The notes under the pieces were generated by a model. The model was given only the letters and a program-made list of their open reading frames with translations, did no database searches and was not told the origin of the DNA. A stretch of DNA of 64,000 bases. Source: Prunella strophiata. Its lineage: Eukaryota; Chordata; Aves; Passeriformes; Prunellidae. Below are positions 50,691-63,105 of the stretch, piece after piece; the stretch's first letter is position 1; each line of letters begins with the position of its first letter. The position numbers and the translations under genes were made by a program. The stretch spans positions 21,703,085-21,767,084 of the forward strand of contig JAZBQD010000019.1 in NCBI GenBank assembly GCA_036583965.1, in the 5' to 3' direction.

Positions 50691-52189
50691 TAGTATCTCC
50701 TTGGGTTGGAATGTTTCCCTCCTGACTTCACAGCAGTGTTCATAAACAATTATAACTTGGTGCAATATGGGGCCTCATAAACAAATAATTACATCCCAAC
50801 CTACCTTCAACTATTTCACCAGTCATCCCTCGAGGGCTGATCTGCTGAGCTCTCCATATGCTCCAAATGGTGAGTGTGTGTGAACTCAGTTTCAGCAGAA
50901 GACACCAGCCTTGCAGTGTAGCAGGACTAACACCCTGCATATAACCCATAGATTTTCTTTGGACAGAACAAGCTTCCTACACACAAACTGTTGCCTCCTA
51001 CTTTTGTGTGTCAACCCTGACTCATTTCTAGTGCCAAGAAGAAGAGTACAGTATCTTCATCCTCTACTCCCTCTGAAGAATGGCAAAAGCCTGCAGTTAT
51101 AAGTTTATGTAAGATGGTGGAAAACAGTTACATTATAAACTGTGCACACAGATTGTGGCCAAGCACAACACTGTACAACTTCAACAATCATATATTCCCA
51201 GATGTTCTTTGAAACTAAAAGGAAAATCTTCCTTCCTTGAGGATAGCTAGGGAAACTTTCTCACTGCACTGGAGACACTCAAATTCACTCCTAGGCCCAG
51301 ATGGATTCCAGACAGACTGTTAGTGAAAATCTAAGATTCAGAGAAAGATAGCAGTAACATGCCACATAGTATGTCTTGGACTGCTTGCTAGTAGCTGAAA
51401 AGTTCTGCCGAACTTTCAGGGGAAAAAATCCCCATTCACCAAGAAACATCCTCCTCTCTTAAAGTGCCATGAGCCCCTCTCACAAGTACCAAAGTATATG
51501 TCTACTGAATCAAGCATTAGGCTCTCTTTTCTGAAGTCCACTGGGTGCAAAGGCACCTCCTGCAATGCCTCATCCACACTACTCTGCTTGAGAACACTGG
51601 AAGAAAGATGTTGCAGTGAGAAAAATCCTTTGCCCTTGTCTACTTCTTTTGATGGAAGAGCACAGAAAAATTATCTTGAAACTTTAATCCACCATACAAA
51701 TCAGCAGTGGTTTTTGATAGGTGAAAGCAGAAGTGTAAGCCTTTTTTTCCATCTCCAAATAATTTCACCAAATCTTCCCAGTGTAAATTAATCAATAACC
51801 AGGATAAAAGTCTCCAATAACTTCCAATTCCTAGTTATGAAGATGCAGGAAGTTGGGCCAGCCCTCTGCTTGTTTATCTGCAGAAATAGAAAGGCTTACA
51901 GTGCTGGATGCTAATGCAACACTACTGAACACACAAGCTCCCTCAGGTCTTTTTGGGATGTGCACTGTAAAACTGGATCATGCCAGGGGCATGGAAGGTG
52001 CTGCAGGGCAATTTGCAGAGGGAGTGATTCACCCTGGCTCTGCTTCCCCACGCTCCCACCACAACTGCCAGTGAGGGGACAAGTCTGCCTCTCAGGCACT
52101 GCAAGAGCTGTTGGGACCAGACATCAGGAGTTCAGGCAGCCCATTCCCTTCTGAACCTGTCAAAACTATAATAAAACAACCTAGATAAA

Positions 52190-52975
52190 ATTATGTGTCT
52201 CCTGTCTCATCTGCTCTTAAAACTTCCTGTGACGAGGGCACTACAGCCTCCCTCAGGACACTGTTTTCCTGCTTAACTTTCCAAATACTCATAAAGCTTT
52301 TCCTAGCACTTACCTCCACATCTTCCTTGCTACAAATTAAGCTGATTACTTCTTGTCCTATCCCCAGTGGACACAGAGAACAATTAATCACTGTCTTCTT
52401 AAAACAAGCTTTTAAATATTGGATGGCTTTTCTCTCGTCAATCTTCTCTCTAGTCTAAACCAACCCCACCAATCCTCTCTGTGCAGCTGGCGTTTGCCAC
52501 TCTGGCTGCTCTCTCCTCATCTCCTTCCACTGTTTCTGCTTTTCCTGCTCTCCTGGATGCAATGCTTTGCTATGGCTTCAGCAGTGGCTGCTAGAGTAGA
52601 AAAACTACTGCCTGTGTGCTACACGTGACACTCCTGTTAAATATACCCTAAAATGGGATTTGCTTTTTTGCAACATCACCACACTGTTGACTCATATTCA
52701 GTCTCTGACTCACAGTAGTGCCTCCCAGATCCTTTTCTGCAGTTCTGTTGCCTGGCTTGTTATCCCCCATTTTACATACAGGCATTTGAGTAGATCTTTC
52801 CAAGTACAGTACTTTTCATTTGTCTTTAATAAATTGCTTCTTATCAAATTTAGACCATTTTCTAGTTTAATTGGTAAATTATCTATGTTATGCCAAGAAA
52901 GCAGATCAACTTCCAACCTCATGTTACACATTGGCAACAAAGAGAGCATGAAAGGAAGAACTGCTGTGTTCAAAC
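52190..52975 (-). mobile_element. Old amniote CR1/L3-like LINE fragment
   Basis: In reverse, the text follows an old CR1 3' region: ACTTCTTGTCCTATCCCCAG, 'tggacacagagaacaatta', ACTGTTGACTCATATTCAG, CAGATCCTTTTCTGCAGT and 'cattttacatacaggcatttga'. These segments are shared with turtle and crocodile CR1 copies. It is strongly diverged, has lost coding capacity and is far older than the CR1 copies at 54.9-56.3 kb. Confidence 0.8.
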
Positions 52976-53031
52976 TTCTTGAAAAGAGTTACTGATCAAT
53001 TCACTACTCCCTTTTCACTCTTCATTCTACA

Positions 53032-54177
53032 TGATTCTGGCAGGTCAACCCTGGCTGCATGACAGGTACTCACCAAAGCCGTTCTACCACTCCCCTCTGC
53101 AACTGGACAGGGAGAGAAAATATAAAGAAAGGCTCATGAGTTGAGGTAAGAGACCACTCATCAATTACTGGCACAGGCAAAACAGACTCGACTTCAGGAA
53201 ATTAACTGAATTTATTACCAATCAAAATCAAAGCAGGATAATGAGAAGTAAAACCTAAAAACACCTTCCCCACATCCCTCCCTCTTTCCTGAGCTTAACT
53301 TTGTTCCCAATTCTTTACCTTCTACCCACCACAGTGCAGGGAAATGAGGAATGAAGATTATGAGCAGTTCATCTCATGTTTCTACTGCTACTCCCTCCTC
53401 AAGGAGAGGAGTCCTTTCCCTCCTCTTAGTCTGGGGTCCTTTCCTTAGGAAAGAGTCCTCCATTAATTCCTCGAGCATAAGTTCCTCTCATGGGTTACAG
53501 TTCTTCACAAACTGCTCCAAAACAGGCCCCTCTCCATGGGGTTCAAGAATCATGGGGTTCAGTCCTTCAAGAACAGGCTGCTCCAACATGGGCTCTCATG
53601 GGATCACAAGTCCTGTCAGCAAACTTGCCCCAGTGTGGGCCCCTCTGTCCATGGATCCACAGGTCCCTGCCAGCAGCCTGTCCCAGCACAGGTTTTCCAG
53701 GGGGTCACAGCCTCTCTTCAGGCATCCCCCTGCTCCAGTGTGGGGTTCCCTCCATGGGCTGCAGGTGGATCTCTGTACCCCAATGGATTTCCATGGGCTG
53801 CAAGGAGCACATCCTCCCTCACCATGGTCTTTCACCAAGGGCTGCAGGGGGATCTCAGCTCCAGCACCCACAACTCCCCCCTGCCCTGCCTTCTTTGCTG
53901 ACCTTGGCCACTGCAGAGTTGCCACTGTCACATATTCTCCTCCGTTCTTCTCTGGCCACGATTGCTTCTGTGCAAAATTTTCTTTGCTTCTCAAGTACGA
54001 TACCACAGAGGTGTTGCTATCAATCCTGACTGGCTTGGCCTTAGCCAGCAGAACATCCATCTGGGAGCCAGCTGGCATTGCTTCTGCTGGACATGGAGGA
54101 AGCTTCTGGCAGCTTCTCATAGAAGCCACCCTGTATCCCCCCCAGCTACCAAAACCTGGTCATGCAAACCCCATGCA
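53032..54177 (-). mobile_element. Avian LTR, solo copy B (sense -)
   Basis: Same family as copy A at 48376-49456 but in the opposite orientation. It starts near 'caggtcaaccctggctgcatgacaggt' and ends near ACCAAAACCTGGTCATGCAA. It shares the 'gaatttattaccaatcaaaatca' zone (AATAAA on the minus strand) and the internal CTGCAGGTGGATCTCTG and 'atttccatgggctgca' repeats. An open frame of 276 codons crosses it on the plus strand (53351-54181); it is antisense to the LTR and not a gene. Confidence 0.75.
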
Positions 54178-54892
54178 CTGATACACGGTGGTCTTCGTAA
54201 ATTAACAGTAGCTCCCTCCAGCCTCATAAAATACATTTACTCAATGAAATTACAATCTGCTGCCAAAAAATTACAGTAACATTCTAGGCACCACATCACT
54301 CTATGACCCAAGCTAGTACCAAAAAGAGCTGCTGGCAATTCATTAGCTCATATCAACCAACAAGGAAGAAAAGGGGCACATTTAAAAAACTAATTATATT
54401 GAACTACATCCCTAAGACCTGGCTCAACAAAATTATGACTTTTGATCCACTGGTATTAGATACACCCTTAATATGTATTTGATTTATGACCTATATAAAA
54501 TTACATCAAGGATCAATGTTTCTTTGTATTTTCTCCATAAAGTCCTTAGCATTTGATTCTCAGATATGCAGCAGGTATTTTTAATGCATATACCTGAAAT
54601 TATACTATATCCTACCCTCTTTGGCAATGCTGCTTGAGCTGACCAGACAATCTGGCAGATTTTAATACCAAGATATCAATGAATTACCCTGCATTCTGAG
54701 TCCCTCAAAGAAGGTTGGCCTTAGTCTCCCCACAGGAATTCTGCACTCTCCCCCTTCAAAAAGTCAAAGTAATCAATAATTTAAAATTTCTTTTATTTGT
54801 GGTCTACAAAAAAAAATGTGGTGTGTAACCGGCCATCAAAAGAGAACAATAAATTACCAGAATTTCTTTCACCCTGAAATTAAAAAGGATGT

Positions 54893-55345
54893 TAACTGAA
54901 TGTGTCCAGAGGAGGATAAAAAAGCTGCTGAAATGCTAGGATATGTCCTCTGAGGAGTGGCTAAGCAGTCTGGGTTTATTTAGTTAGGAAAAAAAGGGGG
55001 TTGAGAGACAAGCCCACTGCTATCTACAGCTTCCTGAGGAGGGGAACTGGAGGGAGGTGCTGAGCTCTTTTCCCTGCTACTCAGTGACAGGACATGCAGG
55101 AATGATTTAAAGATGTGGCAGGTGAGGTTCAGACCAGGATATTAGGAAACACTCCTTTACAGAGAGAGTGACCAAACACTGGACCAGGCTTCCTAGAGGG
55201 GTGGTCAATGCCCTATGACTCTCAGAACCACTTGCACAATGCCCTCAATAATATCTTTTAATGTTTGGTCTGCCCTGAAGTGTTGGATTAGTTTGAACTG
55301 GAACTATTCTATTCTATTCTATTCTATTCTATTCTATTCTATTAT
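54893..55345 (+). mobile_element. CR1 LINE 3' end
   Basis: Typical CR1 order: GTGTCCAGAGGAGGATAAAA, 'cctgaggaggggaactggaggga', CTCAGTGACAGGACATGCAG, 'agagtgaccaaacactgga', then a 3' terminus of tandem ATTCT units. Only the 3' untranslated end and the last part of ORF2 are present, as in most CR1 insertions. Plus orientation, opposite to NRXN3. Confidence 0.92.
55306..55340 (+). repeat. (ATTCT)7 CR1 terminal microsatellite
   Basis: Seven perfect ATTCT units form the 3' end of the CR1 copy. CR1 elements end in a short tandem repeat instead of poly(A), and this one has expanded. Confidence 0.95.
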
Positions 55346-55544
55346 CAGATATATGAAGCTTTCCTTTCAAGGAACTCAGTGTTTACAAATTATAACTTTG
55401 AATTTTCAGTGAATGGCAAAAGTGATGACTGTTATTAAAAACTGGTTAAACACACTCTGGGAAAGAACTCCAGACTTCTGCTTCTTAAGTTAATACTTAA
55501 GGACCATCCTGCCTCGTCTGCTGACACTCAATACCACTGTAATA

Positions 55545-56275
55545 AAGTTCATGGGCCATGGATCAGTACATGCTGAGGAACACCTGGCTGAAAAGACTTA
55601 CAGAAAAGGACCTGAGTTCCTGGTGGACACCACATTGAATATCAGCCAACAACATGCCCTTGCACAAAAGGCAGCTAGTGGTACTCTGGGCTGCATTAGA
55701 AATATTGTCAGCAGGTTGAGGAAGGGGATCCTTCCCTCTGCTCAGCACTGGTGAGGCCAAACGTGGAGTACTGTGTGCAGCTCTGGACTCCCCAGTCCAG
55801 GAGACAGGCAGACATAACAGAGGGAATCCAACAGAGGGCCATGAAGAAGATTCTGAGTGTCTCTCATAGTAGGAAAGGCTGGGAATGCTAAGACTGATTT
55901 GTCTGGAGGAGAAAATACTCTAAAGGGTGTCTGGGGTGGGCAGTGTCTGATCAATGTACATAATTACCTGAAGGCAGGGTGTAAAGGTAACACAGCCAGG
56001 CTTTTTTCAGTGCTGCCCAGTGACAGGACCAGAGGCAACGAGCACAAACTGAAACACAGAAGGTCCTGCCTGAACATCAGGAAATACTTTTTTACTGGGA
56101 GAGTAACTGAGCCCTGGCACAGGTTGCCCAGGAAAGTTGTAGAGTCTCCCTCCTTGAAGATATTCAAAAGCCATCTGGACATGGTCATCACTTTCTGGGT
56201 GGACCTGCTTGAGCAAGAGGTTGGATCAGATGACCTTGAGAGTCCCTTCCAAATTTAACCATTCTGTGATTTTCA
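55545..56275 (+). mobile_element. CR1 LINE 3' end, longer copy
   Basis: It covers the end of ORF2 and the 3' UTR. Diagnostic segments are ACTGTGTGCAGCTCTGGA, 'ccaacagagggccatgaagaag', GCCCAGTGACAGGACCAGAG, 'catcaggaaatactttttta', GAGCCCTGGCACAGGTTGCC and GTTGGATCAGATGACCTTGA, ending at ACCATTCTGTGATT. It is a separate insertion 200 bp after the (ATTCT)7 of the previous copy. Confidence 0.94.
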
Positions 56276-59200
56276 CCAGCCACCAGCAGGTCAAAAATAT
56301 TCCTAGGAAATAGTTGCTCTGTGGCTTAATTAGTTATTTTTCAAATGTCTCCTGATGCTATAGGAGATCCTTCTGTACATTGATACTGCAGATGGTGCAG
56401 AAAAGAAATTTTGACAGCTAGGACAGGTTCCTTCTCAGGACAATGCTGCTATTTCACTTACTGCATGAACTGATTGAGATCTTTGTGAGATCACTTTAAT
56501 TCAGACTTATGCAATGCTCAGAAAGGTCAGACAGGTTATTCCCTCCTTTCCATTACTTCCCAGAACTAGTGAAGACAGAAAGCACAATGGTGCTTTCTAA
56601 AAGTCAAAACCTCAAATCAAACTGTTTAATACTGTTAAGAACATATCGCTCACATCAGCAGAGAAGTTTATTCCAGATAAGATCTCAAACTAAAGCAAGG
56701 ACTCTTATCTTCTCTATGCATCCCCAACACCTGGGAGCACAAAAGGAGGGCAGCACAGCCTTCCATTGGCTCTTCCAGTGTAATGAACAGAAGACAGCTC
56801 AACCAAGCAAGGGAAGGACATATATAATCTTTTCTCACTTTCTAATGCTCCTAAGGACCAGAAGAGAAAGTATCAAAAAGTGCACATCACAACCTTATAT
56901 GTGTGCTCAGTGACTGACATCCACATGTAGTAAATGAAGGTCAGTTAGATATTTGAGAGTAACAAGAGCATTACAACTGGTGGCTTAACTTGCACCACAA
57001 CTTGATTCACTTATATGTACAACAGCAACTATAAGAGTAGAAAATTAGAAGAATATCAAACTGGACAGAAAGCCTCTCAAACACCTTGAAAAGAATCTCT
57101 CTTCCATTTCACTTTTTAATAAAAATGAGGTATTTTGTTGTCTACCTGGTAATTCGTTAACTCATATCAGTTGAAAATCATGCAGTTACAGAAGGAAGAA
57201 GATTCACACTTAAGATGAGTGAAGAACTTTAAGCTTAAGTTGAACGGATTTTTCTACAGCCCTTGCCTTGCTTCCCTCCATGACTAGTCATGAAGACAGG
57301 ACAGAAGGTCCTTCCACACATCCCTCACCAGATCCCATTCCTCCACACTCCATTTAATTTCTGCAGTTCAAGCAGATTCCTTTTCCCCCTGAAATCAATG
57401 TTTAATTAACACATTATTGGAAAAAAAAAGGGGATGCAAGAGCAGACTGAAACAAAGCCAGCACTACCCTGCCCTGCAGATGCAGCCAGTCCCATTAGAC
57501 AATTACCCCACTGGAAAGTTATTCCTCTCCTCATCCTCCTTCAGCTGCCAGCAAACATCATCCTCTTGCTTAGTTACCTTTCTTTCTGTCCCCACAGGAA
57601 TCTTTCCTTTCTTAGAAGTGGTCCACAACAGCAGAAAGGACAAAGTAGAGGGAGAAGGGAAGCAAGTGCTCCCTGTGTAGCCTCACAGTATGACTGAGGC
57701 CTCATCTTTAATCCTGCCATCCCCACAGGAGCAGCACACTGATTTCCCCTGATGACCAGCCCATGAACACAGCAAGCACAGCAGAAACAGGACAGTGTGC
57801 TGTGCCACAAGCAGGGGTCCTCAGAGGGTCAAACTCACAAGCAGATCCTGGAACTAGGCACAGCTGTATGTACCCAAAGGCAGCGGAGATGCTACCGGCA
57901 GCTTCAAAAAGTTTACATCATACCTCCCCCTATCCTCATCAATTATTATTCTATCCCATTCCTTGGCTCTCATCCGGCTGCTGGGAGGTACTTGGATGCA
58001 GGGGATGCTGCAGCACTGTCAAGGGCATTATAAGGCAGGCCTAGGGCTTGAGAGCCCTCTCTGCTGCACACACAGGCATCCCACACTACAGGGCTGGTGC
58101 AGCAGGCAAAGGACAGCAGAGCCCATGAACTCCTGGGCTGAGCTGCCCTAGTTCTGAAAGAAGACATCAGGATCTTTGAAAGAGTCTACCATCCCAGCAC
58201 TGTCATTCCCAGGATCCAAAGCTACTAGTGTTAATTAGTTCCCATGATGTGATGGATGACAAGCGGCAGGACTAGGAATGACACAAGCAGATTGTGTTTG
58301 AAATAAGCCGTCCCTCACCATCAAGGGCAGAGGAAAGGAATTTGGAAAGGACAGGAGCTCAGCACACCAGTGAGAGACGACAGATACGCTGACAGCCCCA
58401 AAATCCCTGATATACCCTTCCCACCACCCCAGCTCCCTCCTCCTGCCAGCAGACAAAAAACAGGCAGGGGAGTATGCCTGGGAGAGAACTCAGGTACATG
58501 GCTGTGAGAAACAAGAAGAAAGCTCTGAGACAAGGGGAAGCAAAGCAGATGAAGGGCTAATCCACCCTGTAGCAAGAGGCCATATTTCAGACAGAGCTGA
58601 ACTTCTGACAGCTGTAAGTGAACCTCCACCACCCTCTGAAAAGCCACACAGTGAAACCCGCAGCAGCCCAGAGTCTAAAGAGGCTGAAGGCTTTAGCCCA
58701 GACAGAGCACTTTGCCAAGCTGGCTGTGCAGTGCTCACAAGAGCTGTCCACGGTGCTCAGAGAGCAGTTTCCTGTGAATGGTAACAAGAGAAATTGTGTT
58801 CCCACCTTCCCTTAAGGAAGAACGCAGGATCTTCCAACATCACTAGTGTATCTCCAGTAGGAGTCTTATTGCTCAACTTTTCAAGACAATCACTACAGAA
58901 ACACTGCATTCTATCCCTACTAGACTTCAGTAAAACCATACTCAAGTTAGCCCAACCAAAAGTCATGGTTTTTCCATTAAAAATAAAAACTAAAAATCAC
59001 AAAAGGGTATAAACAGGGCACTAAATGTGCCATCCATTGCCCACAACAAGTAGAAAGGCAGAACAAATTTCTCCCATGCCATCTTTCTATGAACGTGTCT
59101 TCATCTGGCTGTTTGGATGGCAGTGAGAAGTCAAAGCACCACTTCTGATTCTCAGAGTCCTTTACACATGAATTGCCACTATCTGTGCTCAAGTGAGGAG

Positions 59201-60419
59201 AAATAAAAAAAAGAAAAAGCAAACAACCTGATCCAAGATTATGTAGTGTACTGGTTTCAAGAAGATACCAATCCCTCTTGTATCTTGGTTTCAAAAATTA
59301 AAAGTATCTTCCTCACCACTTGCTGTATGAATTACAAACCAGCTCTGCTAGACTGACAGACTGCTACTACATAGAATAGGGAGATGAGGGAGAGATGAGA
59401 GCTGATAGAAATTTCCAAAACTTAACCAAAATTTGGGTAATTTCTGGCTCCAACTTGGGTAATTGTCTGAAAATAAAGCCTGTATTCTCTTCATGCTGGT
59501 GGGGGGCAGGGGTAGATTAAGCTGGAGGCATTTTGTATTTAAATTAAGCACCATGTCTCCTGCATCAGAGGTCATGTCTTATCCTGGCTTTTGGTCATTA
59601 TAAAACTTCTGACTCCTTCAGTTTGTTCTTGGACAGATCACTGTGTGTCCTTATCATTGATACAGCCTATCACAGCTCAGCCAGTATCCTGACATCCACC
59701 TGCACATGCCCACAGCACAGAGCTGAAGGAGAGGGCAAAGGAAAACAGACTGGGGGGGGAAATACACTCTGCTTCTCAAGAAAAGTACTCTAAAGAGCCT
59801 TGGAGGAGGCTGCAGAAAAGGAAGTTCAGTAGATCCACCAAAATACCACTGCTGACACAAGAAAAAGGGAACTAAACTCTACCTTCCCAGGAATAACCCA
59901 GACAGAAGCCCTTGTACAGCCTGAAGGTGTCCTCTAGGTTGAGGGTTTAAATCCACTCCTAACACAAAAAAAAAAAAAAAAGAGTTGCCTGTACCTGATG
60001 GCTTGGCAACTTGCTTAGAAAGGGAAGAAAGTAAGGGACAGAGGAGGTGTATTAATTTCATTTTTGCACAGGGACTTAAAATCCACCATCACTGCTACCA
60101 CAAGTTACCCCTAGCACCACTTCTCACTCTCTGAATGCTTTGCAGGAACTGAGTTCTCCTCTCACTTCAAGGATGCAAAACATTCAGGGTCGAGGTAAAT
60201 TCCAGCACTACGTCAATGTTCTTCCTTGGGTCTGAATCACTGGAGAAAAGGAGGAATCATAAAACCCTGGGCCACCTTTGCCCTTCAGGGCACCAGGGAG
60301 ACAGCAGGGAGGCAGTCTCCATAGGATGGGAGCAGGCACACAGGCCCTGCAATACATTCTGCCTGCTGCTCAGATGGCCACCACATTATCTTAGAGAGCA
60401 GCCATGTAAGAGCCCAATG
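56276..60419. other. Non-coding stretch, mostly unique
   Basis: About 4.1 kb with no supported gene. ORFs up to 134 codons (56509-56913) have no recognisable domain. It contains a poly(A) tract at 59966-59981 and short purine-rich runs. Confidence 0.7.
59966..59981 (+). repeat. A16 run after a tRNA-like 3' segment
   Basis: Sixteen A follow GGGTTTAAATCCACTCCTAA, which looks like the T-arm and acceptor end of a tRNA. No convincing A box lies upstream, so a retroposed tRNA fragment is only a possibility. Confidence 0.35.
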
Positions 60420-60870
60420 TAATGAGGATAAAAAGGTATGAGAGAGCATTGAAAGGAAGGCTACCAAGACAGTGAAGGGCCTAGAGGACAAGCCTTATGA
60501 GAAACAGCTGAGGTCACCTGGACTGTTCTGTTTGTAGGAGACAGGGAATACCTCATCAGAGTCTACAACTTCCTCATGAGGGGAAGTGGAAGGGCAGGCA
60601 CTGATCTCTTCTCTCTGGTGACCAGTGACAGGACTCAGTGAAATGGCCTGAAGCTGAATCAGGGGAGGTTTAGGTTGGATGTTAGGGAAATGTTCTTTAC
60701 CCAGAGGGTGGTTGGGCAATGGAAGAGGCTACTCCCCAGGGAAATGGGCACAGCACCAAGCCTGACAGAGTTCAAGAAGCATTTGGACAATACCCTCGGG
60801 CATATGGTGTGATTCTTGGGGTGTTTTGTGCAGGGCCAGGAGTTGGACTTTCAGCTGAGGATATTGCATG
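60420..60870 (+). mobile_element. CR1 LINE 3' end
   Basis: Segments such as 'agacagtgaagggcctagaggacaa', ATGAGAAACAGCTGAGGTCA, GTGACCAGTGACAGGACTCA, 'ggaggtttaggttggatgttagg' and CAAGAAGCATTTGGACAATA follow the CR1 3' region. It lacks the usual short terminal repeat, so the end is either deleted or diverged. Plus orientation. Confidence 0.92.
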
Positions 60871-61571
60871 ATGGCAAGATTCCTACAAGCACAGGAGCTG
60901 CAGCACAACAACCACTTCCAAAGTAACTGAGGTAAGAGGGACAGCTGGGAGAGATCAGAAGGTAACTACAGGTAAAGCCAGGCAGCTGAAGCAAGACTGG
61001 CTGTGTGAGCACAAACCAGGGGAGCAGAGAAATCTCTCCAGGCATCACCTAGAGCAACCGTGTGAGGTACTGGAGACACCCCTGCCCCCACCCTCCTGCC
61101 TGTAGTTTACCACTGCACCTCAAGGTCAGAGAAAGGAGAAAAGCAAAAGGCGAACACCAGTAGCTCTGGACAGATCTATTTATTCAACTTTTGCTATTGT
61201 TTCATGAAGTGGAAAGATCCAGAAACATGGAGACCTTGGAGCAGGCACAGCCACACAGAGGAAATGAGAAGTAGCAGCTGGCAGAACCACAGGAGCACCT
61301 TCCTGCCACAGCTCCCCTCACCCTGGATGTGAGCACCCTATGACTAAAGATGGAAGTCCTTCATACCCAGAAAAGGAGGGTGCTGAGCAGTTCTGTGAGC
61401 CTTGGAGAGGGTCCTGAACATCCTGAAATGCAGGAAAAGCTTCCCTCTCACTGTCTCAGCTCCCTCACCCCCACGTGCCAGTCACCACAGCCACCCACTG
61501 AGGCTTGTCGAGTCCCACACCATCTTCTAGCCGGGGTAAGGAAGGAGGGGAACAATGGATGGAGGGAGAGA

Positions 61572-61580
61572 TTCTTACCT
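61572..61580 (-). other. Candidate splice donor of NRXN3 first exon
   Basis: The minus strand reads AG|GTAAGAA with GT at 61578-61577, an almost perfect vertebrate donor. It sits about 250 bp downstream of the CpG-rich block, in the direction NRXN3 is transcribed. Confidence 0.45.
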
Positions 61581-63083
61581 CCCTTTGCTTCCCCACCCCA
61601 GCCTTTTCCCTGCTCCACTCAGACCTGAAAAGCCATGGCTCTCCTGCACACCCTACAACAGAAACACAAGGAGCTTTTCTCCGCCTCTCACTTCACCACC
61701 CTCCAGGCTCCAGCAGGGACTGCATGGAAATGGCGATATTCCTGTATTGTCTGGATCAACAGTACGGATAAGCTCAAAGAGGGCAAGAGAGGATGGCATG
61801 GGAGGATGAGGCAGGAATGCTTTGTTCCGTCCTGGTTCCAATGCAGCCCACCCCCTCTCGCGATCGCAATGCCCTCCAGCTCGGACATGCAAGGAGGCTT
61901 TGGAAAGGGAGGGGACCTGGGACGATTATGAATTTTGCTTCCCCTATCAAGGGGACAGCACACTCCCTCGAGCATGCCTGGCTGTGACGGAGCTCCCTGG
62001 AGTAACCTTTATTCCAGTGTGTCGCAAGCATGTATTTCACGGATGGTTACACTGCATCATTATCACCAGACGTTCATTTGACCAAAATAATGTTATTAGC
62101 ATCGTCAGGTCCATTTCCCCCCCACACAATTTCTCCCTCCCCAGTACACACACAACTCCCTCCAACCCCCAGGCCCCTGCCATCCACACAGGGCACACCC
62201 CTCCCCGGCACAAAATCTCATGATGTGTGACACAATGTCCAGGAAAAGAGAACGGCAAGAGGGGCTGGCGGAATGGATGGACGTGCCTTTGGCAATTACT
62301 GCGTTCCTTACCCTCTGCCAGTGTTTACCAACCGCACAGACACACAAAGATTCACACGCAAAAATCGAAATTAAATCACCGACTACCCAAGGTGCATGAC
62401 TGTGGGTGTACGCGTGTGCCCAAGCTGCGGTCACAGTCCTGTTGGGAGCCCAAATCTGTGTGGCATGAAGTAAAGGTCATCGTGCCACTGTTGTGATGCA
62501 CTAAAAAAAAAGCCGCAGAGCCATCAGGATGTAACACAGAATTTTCTCGTCAAGGGATGAGAAACCTTCGGGGGAGTGGGGGCTGGGAGGAGGAAAGCGG
62601 GTGTGCGGATTGGGGGGATGGGGGAAAATGGCAGAAAATGGGGAGGAAAATGAAGAATACAAAGCTCCACTTCGCTAATCCAAGATAGACAATCCATCCC
62701 TTCCCCCCTCTCTACGCCCTCCCTCCCTCCGAAATGTTGGTGCAGATGGATTTCTGTATCTTGGTTTTGCAGCAGTGGGTCTAATGACTCCCATACCAAA
62801 CCCCCTCGCTATGATAACCCCTCCCACTATTTTTTTTTTAGACCCGGCTGAAGAATAATGTGTTTTTAGAGATAATGGGTTTTATAAAAAGAAAAGAAAA
62901 AGGGACGCAGCGCAGACATTATGCGAATAAGCTGCTCCCCGCATCACCCCCATCTTCTCCCAACCACATATTCTGATTTCATCCCCTCCCGTCATTCTCC
63001 AGCCTTCCCCCATCAGCTCCCCCAAGGAAAGGAAAAAACCCACAGCGCGATCTGGGTAGCCGATCTCAAAATCCCAAGCACTA
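61579..63083 (-). other. NRXN3: Candidate non-coding first exon of alpha-NRXN3
   Basis: This is an inference. The coding exon has a splice acceptor upstream of its ATG, so a 5' exon must exist at higher coordinates. The best candidate in the window ends at the consensus donor at 61578-61577. It would begin about 30 nt downstream of the TATATAAGG motif, near 63083. An exon of about 1.5 kb is long but possible for a neurexin 5' UTR. It would contain upstream ORFs, including one of 91 codons at 62524-62799. Several donors or start sites could make it shorter. Confidence 0.35.
62568..62655 (+). other. G-run tract with quadruplex potential
   Basis: Many G3-G6 runs occur on the plus strand (GGGGGAGTGGGGGCTGGG, then GGGGGGATGGGGG and GGGGAGG). 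If NRXN3 is transcribed here from the minus strand, the G-rich strand is the template and the RNA would be C/U-rich. Confidence 0.6.
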
Positions 63084-63105
63084 ATCTGCTTGAATTTGTT
63101 CTTCC

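Larger units (their letters stand above)
13258..61576 (-). other. Inferred first intron of alpha-NRXN3
   Basis: If the candidate first exon at the right end is real, this 48 kb is a single intron. It shows no other gene: ORFs are short, overlapping and unlike any family I recognise, or they fall inside repeats. The acceptor end (13258) is well supported; the donor end (61576) is an inference from a consensus donor next to a CpG-rich region. Confidence 0.55.

Noticed and set aside
53351..54181. 276-codon ORF, plus strand
   Set aside because: It lies inside LTR copy B, antisense to it, and is built of the LTR's internal repeats. It is not supported as a gene.
59880..59981. Retroposed tRNA with poly(A)
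   Set aside because: Only the 3' T-arm-like part is seen and no A box is at the right distance, so it is given just low confidence as a short site.
62524..62799. 91-codon ORF, minus strand, in the candidate first exon
   Set aside because: Low-complexity Pro/Phe-rich end and no recognisable domain. At best an upstream ORF, so not listed as a gene.
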